A program made the translations under genes and the position numbers. The notes under the pieces are model-generated. The model was not told where the DNA came from. It searched no databases and was given only the letters and a program-made list of their open reading frames with translations. This document shows positions 1 to 5,122 of a stretch of DNA of 5,122 nucleotides, piece after piece. Numbering within the stretch: position 1 is the stretch's first letter; each line of letters opens with the position of its first letter. Where the stretch lies: positions 1 through 5,122 of the forward strand of contig CAUZEO010000367.1 in NCBI GenBank assembly GCA_963578625.1, written 5' to 3'. This stretch comes from CAUZEO01 sp963578625. GTDB taxonomy: Bacteria; Verrucomicrobiota; Kiritimatiellia; SLOV01.

Positions 1-1031
1 GCCTCCAGGTCCATTCGCGCATTCGCGGGACCGTAATCGGGCTCGGTATCCTCCACGATTGCGCGATGCATGCTGGCGAGGATGTACCCGCGGGCAATTT
101 CATCTTTTCCGCTGATGCCGTACATCGCCGGCCCCGCGGAACTTCCGATGGAATAGGAAGTGAATGGGTTTTCCCAGACCACCGGGGGGTCCGTATCGAC
201 CCGCAACCGTCGAATTACCTGTTCATTGCCGTCGTCGTCAAACTCGTATTGAAACGGGTATTCCACCTCTTTTCCGTCTTCATAAAGAAAGAGCGTGTCG
301 CCGGACAAGTGGCCGTGCGTGCCTTCGATTTCCCACCATAGTTCACGTTTCCTACCCTTGGCCGGCATCTCGTACAGCACCTTTACCTGGTCCGGGAATT
401 CGAACACGCCGGCTTCCCATTGACAGGTGGTCATCGTTTTATCGTTGTATGACTTCTGTGGCAGCACGGCTACTTCGCCGTCGAATCCGAGCGCACGGAT
501 CGGGTCAGCATCCAGGATTTTCCGAATCGTGCTTAGCCCGTGATAGGTGCCGCAGGGGTACTGGAACCGGCCGTGGGTGATTTTTCCCAATAGGCCCGCC
601 CGGGCAATTTCGCGCTTGAGCTGTTCCTCCGGCCAGACCCAGACGTTTTCCGCGATTTCCGTCTTCACGCCGTTGCGTTCGCAGGCATCGATGATCGCAT
701 CCGCCATCGGCAGCGTCTCGGCGATTGGAATTTCGTTCAGGAGGTGCGTTCCTGACTCGGCTATCTGCAGACAGACCGGCCCGATCGAGTCCGTCGGGGT
801 CAGCCGGTAAGCGATGTCCGGTTTTTCCTGCCGGAGCATTTCCTCCAGATTCGTGTAGAGCGCCTTAACTCCATGAGTACGGCCTGCCTCCTGGAGTCGT
901 TTTGAGTCCAAATCGCAAAAAGCGCACAGCTCATAGAGATCGGACATCTTCAGGATGGTCTCGATGTGCCGAGCGCTGCGCGCCTCAGGTTGAGGTCCCA
1001 CACCGACGGTAGCGATGCGAAGTTTTTTCAT
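1..1031 (-). CDS. Gfo/Idh/MocA family NAD(P)-dependent oxidoreductase, 3' end outside window
   Basis: The frame is open from ATG at 1031 through the left edge, giving 343 visible residues with no stop; the family is usually about 350-400 residues, so only a short C-terminal piece should be missing. Residues 1-125 form a Rossmann domain: strand LRIATVGVG at 5-12, an acidic strand end CDLD at 39-42, and YRLTPTDSI at 75-83, the usual TPTD region. The remainder is the alpha/beta substrate-binding domain, with YHG at 163-165 in the place of the conserved catalytic histidine region. Relatives oxidise or reduce sugars, inositols or sugar derivatives in the cytoplasm. Two departures are visible: the third glycine of GxGxxG is proline (G10, G12, P15), and the EKP motif reads E100-I101-P102, so the usual lysine is isoleucine. 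The gene follows the MDR dehydrogenase after 12 nt, so the two are probably co-transcribed; the SD is weak (TCGAAG-like). The family call is firm, the substrate unknown. Confidence 0.88.
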   Translation of the reverse strand, partial: MKKLRIATVGVGPQPEARSARHIETILKMSDLYELCAFCDLDSKRLQEAGRTHGVKALYTNLEEMLRQEKPDIAYRLTPTDSIGPVCLQIAESGTHLLNEIPIAETLPMADAIIDACERNGVKTEIAENVWVWPEEQLKREIARAGLLGKITHGRFQYPCGTYHGLSTIRKILDADPIRALGFDGEVAVLPQKSYNDKTMTTCQWEAGVFEFPDQVKVLYEMPAKGRKRELWWEIEGTHGHLSGDTLFLYEDGKEVEYPFQYEFDDDGNEQVIRRLRVDTDPPVVWENPFTSYSIGSSAGPAMYGISGKDEIARGYILASMHRAIVEDTEPDYGPANARMDLE

Positions 1032-1043
1032 GATGCTTCGAGA

Positions 1044-2090
1044 TTAATCGGCGGACCAGCGGATGATGGGCTTGATGATTCGGTGGGGCTCTTCATCCGT
1101 GAGGCGGAAGATTTCGTCAGCCTGTTGAAAATCGAATGTTTCGGAAATCATCGATTTTGCATTGAAGGTCCCCTGCGAAATCATATCCAGGACCTCAGCA
1201 CGCAACGCGGGTGAGGATCCGACACAGCAGGCGAAGGTTATGCTCTTTGTCCACATCGTGTTACAGAGATCGATCCGCATCGATTGGAGATACAATCCGG
1301 TGCCGAGAACGGTTCCTCCGCTTTTCACCATCTCCAGGGCCGCCGAAAGGCACTCGAGTGAGCCCGTGGTGTCGTGGACGACGTCCGGACCGCCGTCGGT
1401 CAATTCCGCAACTCGATCTTGAAGCTCCACGTCGCGTCCGCACAAACTCTCCGCCCATCCGGCCTGCCGGGCGATGTCTGCGCGCTCTTCAATCGCATCG
1501 GCCACGATTACCCGGGCACCCAGCTGCTTATGATGCTGGCACGCCGCCAACCCCATGCCTCCCTGGCCCAACACCAGGACGGTCGTGCCCGGTCCGACGA
1601 ATGAAAGTTTTTCGCGAATACCGTTCAGGGGTACCGCGGCCAGCACCGCCATGAGCGCTTCCTCGTCGGAGACGGAGTCGGGGATCTTGACCGGTTCAGC
1701 CACGTCGCTTCCCGGAGCGGGCGCGGCATTGTATAAGCCGTATTCCGTCTGCCCGCCCCATGCGTTGCAATAGCCGGCGAAATCCCCGCCACTTTCACCC
1801 GCGCCCAGCACACGGTCGCCCGGTTTCACGTGCGTGACGTTGGCGCCGGTTTCCTCAACGCGCCCGACCGCTTCATATCCGGGTACCAGGGGATACCAGG
1901 CATACCAGATGCCGCGGATGTCGCGCGTGCGCCCATGGTACAGATTCAATTCGGTTCCGCGGCTGATGCTGGTATGACTCGTCTTCGTAAGTACCGAGTC
2001 CGCATCCGTCGCGGGCAGAATCGACGAGTGGATTTCAACCTCTCGAGGTTTGGCGAAAGCTATTATTTTTCGTTTCGCGGGCCGTCCCAT
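1044..2090 (-). CDS. MDR-superfamily (zinc-type alcohol dehydrogenase-like) dehydrogenase
   Basis: This 348-residue protein has the normal length for a medium-chain dehydrogenase/reductase. The N-terminal GroES-like catalytic domain spans about 1-155 and shows PGYEAVGRVEETG at 70-82 and KPGDRV at 89-94. The Rossmann domain follows, with VLVLGQGGMG at 171-180 and D198 ending strand 2 (VIVAD), which suggests NAD rather than NADP. Zinc ligands look incomplete: the segment that normally carries the catalytic cysteine reads SISRGTE (41-47), the GHE motif is GYE (71-73), and no four-cysteine structural zinc loop is seen near 95-115. The pattern resembles the BchC-like and sorbitol or threonine dehydrogenase-like branch often found in sugar catabolism loci. 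The ATG at 2090 is supported by GAGGGG at 2102-2107. It is the first gene of a probable two-gene unit with the downstream Gfo/Idh/MocA gene and is divergent from the MR/MLE gene. Substrate not determinable. Confidence 0.9.
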   Translation of the reverse strand: MGRPAKRKIIAFAKPREVEIHSSILPATDADSVLTKTSHTSISRGTELNLYHGRTRDIRGIWYAWYPLVPGYEAVGRVEETGANVTHVKPGDRVLGAGESGGDFAGYCNAWGGQTEYGLYNAAPAPGSDVAEPVKIPDSVSDEEALMAVLAAVPLNGIREKLSFVGPGTTVLVLGQGGMGLAACQHHKQLGARVIVADAIEERADIARQAGWAESLCGRDVELQDRVAELTDGGPDVVHDTTGSLECLSAALEMVKSGGTVLGTGLYLQSMRIDLCNTMWTKSITFACCVGSSPALRAEVLDMISQGTFNAKSMISETFDFQQADEIFRLTDEEPHRIIKPIIRWSAD

Positions 2091-2101
2091 AAAATCACTT
2101 T

Positions 2102-2107
2102 CCCCTC
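2102..2107 (-). promoter_or_regulatory. Ribosome binding site of the MDR dehydrogenase
   Basis: On the minus strand the sequence reads GAGGGG, followed by 11 nt before the ATG at 2090. The spacing is slightly long but acceptable, and it supports this ATG. The GTG at 2096-2098 (minus strand) is not in frame with the gene. Confidence 0.6.
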
Positions 2108-2111
2108 TGGT

Positions 2112-2177
2112 TCAGTTATCATGATTCACGATTTCCATCAGTTCCATCTCGTGCGTGTACTCTTCATGCGTAGCCAT
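2112..2177 (-). CDS. Possible small upstream ORF, 21 codons (leader or remnant)
   Basis: Minus-strand ATG at 2177 opens a 21-residue acidic peptide (MATHEEYTHE... ending IVNHDN) that stops with TGA at 2112-2114, 21 nt before the start of the MDR dehydrogenase. A second 16-residue ORF (MDLQKMLQDFWRDGYA) starts at 2214 in another frame, stops at 2164-2166 and overlaps it by 14 nt. One frameshift between them would give a single peptide of roughly 35 residues. Neither start has a convincing SD. It may be a leader peptide, a degraded gene end, or chance; the function is unknown. Confidence 0.2.
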   Translation of the reverse strand: MATHEEYTHEMELMEIVNHDN

Positions 2178-2197
2178 CGCGCCAGAAATCTTGCAAC

Positions 2198-2210
2198 ATC
2201 TTCTGAAGAT
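2198..2210. promoter_or_regulatory. Candidate operator: perfect 13-bp palindrome
   Basis: The sequence ATCTTC-T-GAAGAT is a perfect inverted repeat with a single-base centre. A second, interleaved pair, AACAT (2195-2199) and ATGTT (2213-2217), widens the dyad. It ends 5 bp before the predicted -35 box of the MR/MLE gene and lies between two divergent units, which is where a repressor or activator dimer of a GntR- or LacI-type regulator might bind. No regulator gene is in the window, so the role is inferred from position and symmetry alone. Confidence 0.35.
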
Positions 2211-2215
2211 CCATG

Positions 2216-2244
2216 TTCACTCAGAGCCTTGCGGCCTGTACTAT
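2216..2244 (+). promoter_or_regulatory. Predicted sigma70-type promoter of the MR/MLE gene
   Basis: A -35-like TTCACT (2216-2221) and a -10-like TACTAT (2239-2244) are separated by exactly 17 bp; each matches consensus at four of six positions. Transcription would begin near 2250, giving a short leader of about 18 nt that still includes the SD. The match is modest and the organism's sigma factor preference is unknown. Confidence 0.35.
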
Positions 2245-2256
2245 CCCTCGTAGTTA

Positions 2257-2262
2257 AGGAGG
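2257..2262 (+). promoter_or_regulatory. Strong ribosome binding site of the MR/MLE gene
   Basis: AGGAGG lies 6 nt before the GTG at 2269. This near-perfect SD settles the choice of the GTG as start codon; no in-frame ATG near the N-terminus has comparable support. Confidence 0.85.
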
Positions 2263-2268
2263 AACATA

Positions 2269-3432
2269 GTGAAAATACGCGACATACAGGTCACCATAAT
2301 CGGAGAGGGAAAGAATGTAAATCCGGACAAAGGGTTGATTGAGCCCTTGGCCGTCATTCAGGTTCTGAGCGACGAGGGGCTTACCGGTTGGTCCGAATCC
2401 TTTCGCGTGCCGCCCGGCGTGGCCAAGGCGGTGCTTCATGGCCCGGATTCTTTCTTCGGTCGCCACCTCATCGGCGAGACGCTGACCCATCCGGAACGCC
2501 TATGGCAAAAACTGTATGACGCCATGCTTCACTACAACCGGCGCGGCTGGTCGATGATGTGCCTGGGCGCCGTCGATGTGGCCATCTGGGACCTGTACGG
2601 CAAGGCGCAGGACCAGCCCGTCTACCAGTTGCTGGGGGGCGCGCAGCGCGGGTATTTCCATACCCCGGAATCACACCCCGAAATCGAGATCGTCCCCTAC
2701 TGCACCCTGGTATCGGACGAGTGGGACAACGAGGCGATGATCCGCATGCAAGTGGATCGTGCGGTAAGGCTGAAGCAACTGGGATACCGCGGATTCAAGG
2801 CCGAACCGATGATGTCGACGGAAAAGAACATCATTGAACTCGCGCGACGCGCACGCAAAGAACTGGGACCCGATGTCATGCTGGCCGTGGATGTCGGTTA
2901 CCGGTTTCACGATGTCTCCTCCACCCTGAAGATCTGCAGGGTCCTGGAAGAGCTGGACGTTTACTTCTACGAAACGCCGTTCCCGATCGACTCGCCCGAA
3001 CCGTATGCCCGGCTGGCTTCGTTAACCACGGTCCCCCTGGCCATGGGCGAGCACGGCGTGAGCCGCTGGGAGTTCCTGCGAATGATCGACGAAGGCAAAG
3101 TCGACGTAGTGCAGCCCTACATGAACACCTGCGGCGGGATCACCGAGGCGAAGCGGATCGTGGAACAGGCCAGGGATCGAGGTGCCCAAGTGATCCCCGG
3201 CAATTGGTCGACACAGATCCTGGGGGCCGCCACCGTGCAGCTCGCGGCCTACTCTCCCATCACGCCTTATATCGAATTCGCCCCCGCCGAGGTCTACGAA
3301 TCGCCGCTTCGCCTGAAAATCCAGGAACTTGCTCACCCGGTTGTAAACGGGGCCATCCAATTGCCGACCAGGCCGGGCATCGGCATCGAGTTGCCGCAAG
3401 ATCTCCTTGATCACTACAGAATGGACATCTGA
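2269..3432 (+). CDS. Enolase-superfamily mandelate racemase/muconate lactonizing enzyme family protein
   Basis: This 387-residue protein has the usual length for sugar-acid dehydratases of the MR group, cytoplasmic enzymes that abstract the proton next to a carboxylate. The N-terminal capping domain covers about 1-130 and includes GLTGWSES (37-44) and AIWDLYGKAQDQPVYQLLGG (105-124). The barrel domain carries three putative Mg2+ ligands: D208 (AVDVGY), E235 (YFYETP) and E261 (AMGEHG). Strand 2 has K177-A178-E179 instead of the common KxK. H262, directly after the third ligand, recalls the GEH motif of rhamnonate dehydratase-like proteins. The His-Asp dyad expected at the QPD and PHxW-type positions is absent: these read QPY (Y284) and PGNW (G311). 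The start is GTG with an excellent SD. The gene stands alone on the plus strand, divergent from the dehydrogenase pair and converging on the 227-codon ORF with a 19-bp overlap. Dehydratase, epimerase or an altered activity are all possible. Confidence 0.92.
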   Translation: MKIRDIQVTIIGEGKNVNPDKGLIEPLAVIQVLSDEGLTGWSESFRVPPGVAKAVLHGPDSFFGRHLIGETLTHPERLWQKLYDAMLHYNRRGWSMMCLGAVDVAIWDLYGKAQDQPVYQLLGGAQRGYFHTPESHPEIEIVPYCTLVSDEWDNEAMIRMQVDRAVRLKQLGYRGFKAEPMMSTEKNIIELARRARKELGPDVMLAVDVGYRFHDVSSTLKICRVLEELDVYFYETPFPIDSPEPYARLASLTTVPLAMGEHGVSRWEFLRMIDEGKVDVVQPYMNTCGGITEAKRIVEQARDRGAQVIPGNWSTQILGAATVQLAAYSPITPYIEFAPAEVYESPLRLKIQELAHPVVNGAIQLPTRPGIGIELPQDLLDHYRMDI

Positions 3433-4097
3433 AACCTGAAACCGGGGCAGAACGCAAGACAAGGAACAACTCCATGATCTGCCGTGACCTCCAGAACGGT
3501 TAGCATGGGGTTGAACTCCGCGTTGGCGCCAAACCCGATCTGCCCATGGTCACGGGCCGGGTATTTCATCCGGCAAGGCTCCACGACCTTGCAGGTGTAG
3601 ACGCCGTTGTGGGGGAGGGCGTTCCACTTCCCGTCGATGCCCTTCCATACTGTGTGCGTATAGCGTCTCCCCGTCTCCTCGCTGTGGCAGGCGCCGCGCG
3701 GGTAGAAGTTCTGGAATTCCATCGGACGGTGCTCGCTGTACCAGCAGTCGGCACTGAATTCGTGTCGGTATTTTTCCTGTTCGTTGTCCCACGTGATCTC
3801 GAACGTGTGCCGCGTGTGGTCTCCGTTGTCATGGGATCCCGGCATTTCGAACTGAAGTCCGCCGTCGTCCCGGGCTGTCCAGGATTGTTCGACCTGCCCC
3901 GGAGGAAATGCGCCTTCCGAGCCGACCCATCGCAGCATGGCGTGCATATTGAAGTACGACGACATGTCATAGACACGAGGCAACTCGGGCACGGGACCGA
4001 TCGCTTCATCACCCGGCGCAAAGCGGACGATGTCCGCGGTGAAACAGCCGGCGCCCAATCCGGAGTATGCACATGTAATGTCCTTTGCATCATGCAC
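3414..4097 (-). CDS. Hypothetical protein, 227 codons, same frame as the preceding gene after one TGA
   Basis: I do not recognise the family. The GTG at 4097 is the first start codon after the upstream gene's TGA (4101-4103), only 3 nt away and in the same frame; no good SD precedes it, so the start is uncertain. The composition is protein-like: rich in aromatic residues, His and Gly, with eight cysteines (9, 18, 118, 137, 169, 175, 213, 217). Segments such as MLRWVGSEGAFPPG (54-67), YSEHRPMEFQNFYPRGACHSE (120-140 region) and GFGANAEFNPM (188-198) look like conserved-domain sequence, perhaps a beta-rich fold. There is no signal peptide or membrane segment at this start. The last 20 or so residues run into the end of the convergent MR/MLE gene and look less protein-like, so the C-terminus could be truncated. 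Its position suggests a partner or a readthrough extension of the CBM9-like protein. Confidence 0.65.
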   Translation of the reverse strand: MHDAKDITCAYSGLGAGCFTADIVRFAPGDEAIGPVPELPRVYDMSSYFNMHAMLRWVGSEGAFPPGQVEQSWTARDDGGLQFEMPGSHDNGDHTRHTFEITWDNEQEKYRHEFSADCWYSEHRPMEFQNFYPRGACHSEETGRRYTHTVWKGIDGKWNALPHNGVYTCKVVEPCRMKYPARDHGQIGFGANAEFNPMLTVLEVTADHGVVPCLAFCPGFRFQMSIL

Positions 4098-4100
4098 CCG

Positions 4101-5122
4101 TCAGCGCATTCGAATCCGACCCCACTCCGCTGGCTTCACCTGCGCTTCATTGTAGGCATCGCTCACCAATCCCGTATCCCGCGTCGCCCAATGCATGCGC
4201 AACCGGTTTGACGTTCCCTCCCGGTCGGAGAAGACGACACCGAAATCGCCACGGTACTCCTTCCCGGCTTCCGGCCGGAAGCCCAGTTCGTCCAGCGGTA
4301 CGGACGCTTCCAGGGCGTATCCGTCTTTCGTCAACCGACTGGCGATCCGGGCACCGGTGATCTCTTTGAATTCGTCGATCCGCAGCGCCCCGAGCCCGGA
4401 TGATATTTCGATCCAGGTATTCGTGCTGTCGCTGACATAGTTGTAGAGGACGGCAACATGCTCCTTCTCCTTCTTTGCCAACAACAGGCGCCAGTCGCCG
4501 CGTTGGGTTTTCGCGGATGTGTCGTCGACGTCCCGTAGCGTCCCCAGCTCGAACAGCACGCAGTCCCCACTCTTGAACAACTCGTTGATGCCGTGACGTC
4601 CTGAATTCTTCAGCGGCGAATCGTCGCGGACGGTGTAGAAGAGGTAGAGGTTCGAGTCGTCGTAGGCAACCGTGGCGGAAGCCAGGTGGGCATCATCGTG
4701 TTCGAATCGGGCCACGGCCTGGTCGCCCAAGTCGTACTCGCCGCCGATCCCGTCGACTGTGGCAACCGAGTTTGGCCGGCCCATCTGAATGACCAGGGGC
4801 TTTTTCTGCTCTTCGGCATCGGTGTCCAGAGCTGCCATCGCCAGCGCTTCCGCGTGCGCCTCGGGAGAGAACGTGATCTCGATGTCGGCCAGGCGTTTTG
4901 CCTCGTCCAGCCCGGTCAGCTCGTAGATGCAATTGGCGCCCGCGCTGTGATGCTCGCCCACGATGTAGGGTTTTCGGTCGCGCGGGTTGCGGAAAAACTG
5001 TCCGCCGAACCACTCGCCCATCATGGAGGTGTTCCGGTGAGATTCGCCCCGAACCGGATTCGCCGGCATGGCGTCGGGGGCGGAACGGCCATCACGAAAC
5101 AGGCTTCCCACGTACAGCCCGT
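4101..5122 (-). CDS. Protein with C-terminal CBM9-like carbohydrate-binding domain, 5' end outside window
   Basis: The reading frame is open to the right edge (codons for GLYV precede the GTG at 5111), so the gene starts outside the window and the GTG is probably not its start. The first 100 or so visible residues, with GEWFGGQFFRNP and KPYIVGEHHS (about 4945-5020), resemble the end of a repeat or propeller-like domain; this is a loose inference. From about 4800 to the stop lies a family 9-like carbohydrate-binding (DOMON-type beta-sandwich) module, with LYLFYTVRDDSP, GDCVLFELGT, YALEASVPLDELGF, GDFGVVFSDREGT, MHWA and the closing PAEWGRIRM. Such modules usually sit in secreted or cell-surface proteins that bind glycans. 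The terminal PxxWGxIxM is a natural domain end, so the TGA at 4101-4103 looks like a genuine stop. The 227-codon ORF follows in the same frame. Enzymatic activity, if any, would lie in the missing N-terminal part. Confidence 0.78.
   Translation of the reverse strand, partial: GLYVGSLFRDGRSAPDAMPANPVRGESHRNTSMMGEWFGGQFFRNPRDRKPYIVGEHHSAGANCIYELTGLDEAKRLADIEITFSPEAHAEALAMAALDTDAEEQKKPLVIQMGRPNSVATVDGIGGEYDLGDQAVARFEHDDAHLASATVAYDDSNLYLFYTVRDDSPLKNSGRHGINELFKSGDCVLFELGTLRDVDDTSAKTQRGDWRLLLAKKEKEHVAVLYNYVSDSTNTWIEISSGLGALRIDEFKEITGARIASRLTKDGYALEASVPLDELGFRPEAGKEYRGDFGVVFSDREGTSNRLRMHWATRDTGLVSDAYNEAQVKPAEWGRIRMR

Larger units (their letters stand above)
2091..2268. promoter_or_regulatory. Divergent intergenic control region
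   Basis: This 178-bp stretch separates the minus-strand dehydrogenase pair from the plus-strand MR/MLE gene, so promoters for both units should lie here. It holds an SD for each gene, a plausible rightward promoter, a perfect short palindrome and two small overlapping minus-strand ORFs, listed separately. For the leftward direction I found no convincing -35/-10 pair; the best fragments, TTGCAA followed by TACGCA, match poorly. No riboswitch, tRNA or rho-independent terminator is apparent. Confidence 0.6.

Noticed and set aside
164..580. 138-codon plus-strand ORF, Arg/Pro-rich
   Set aside because: Antisense to the well-supported Gfo/Idh/MocA gene, with low-complexity composition expected of a GC-rich shadow frame.
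1882..1910. Repeated TACCAG units on the plus strand
   Set aside because: They encode the WYAWYP stretch of the MDR dehydrogenase, so codon repetition explains them without a DNA-level repeat element.
1830..2342. 170-codon plus-strand ORF spanning the MDR start, the intergenic region and the MR/MLE start
   Set aside because: It runs through the strong SD and start of the MR/MLE gene in another frame and antisense to a clear MDR N-terminus; no family resemblance.
3022..3462. 146-codon minus-strand ORF under the MR/MLE gene
   Set aside because: Antisense to the metal-ligand region of the MR/MLE gene; no motif and no SD.
3433..3490. Possible rho-independent terminator after the MR/MLE gene
   Set aside because: No stem of useful length followed by a T tract could be found on either strand.
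3546..4211. 221-codon plus-strand ORF opposite the hypothetical protein
   Set aside because: It is antisense to the protein-like minus-strand frames, crosses from one into the next, and has a Val/Arg-rich composition typical of a complementary-strand shadow with no recognisable motif.

Overview
The window looks like chromosomal DNA of a moderately GC-rich, uncultured-type environmental bacterium specialised in carbohydrate breakdown. It carries SD-led, tightly packed genes for a Gfo/Idh/MocA oxidoreductase, an MDR dehydrogenase, an enolase-superfamily (MR/MLE) enzyme and a CBM9-like carbohydrate-binding protein. That mix is familiar from heterotrophic marine or sponge-associated lineages such as Latescibacterota- or Poribacteria-like genomes. 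No marker gene is present, so the taxonomy is a weak inference. I see no tRNA, rRNA, CRISPR array, insertion sequence or phage gene.

Layout, left to right. (1) Positions 1-2090, minus strand: a two-gene unit. The MDR dehydrogenase (2090 to 1044) comes first, followed 12 nt later by the Gfo/Idh/MocA oxidoreductase (1031 to beyond the left edge). (2) Positions 2091-2268: a 178-bp divergent intergenic region with an SD for each flanking gene, a plausible sigma70-type promoter reading right, a perfect 13-bp palindrome next to its -35 box, and two tiny overlapping minus-strand ORFs. (3) Positions 2269-3432, plus strand: the MR/MLE enzyme, with a GTG start and a strong SD. (4) Positions 3414-5122, minus strand: a CBM9-like protein entering from the right edge, then after a single in-frame TGA a 227-codon ORF of unrecognised family, whose end overlaps the end of the MR/MLE gene by 19 bp.

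Working together (inference): the MR/MLE enzyme would act on a sugar acid, the two dehydrogenases on a sugar, polyol or sugar acid in the same route, and the CBM9-like protein on extracellular glycan. A shared divergent control region could switch the two catabolic units together.

The most unusual features are three enzymes that keep their family fold signatures but lack canonical active-site residues: no His-Asp dyad in the MR/MLE enzyme, no complete catalytic zinc site in the MDR enzyme, and no EKP lysine in the Gfo/Idh/MocA enzyme. The other point of interest is the lone TGA separating the last two minus-strand reading frames. No clearly new multi-gene system is demonstrated.
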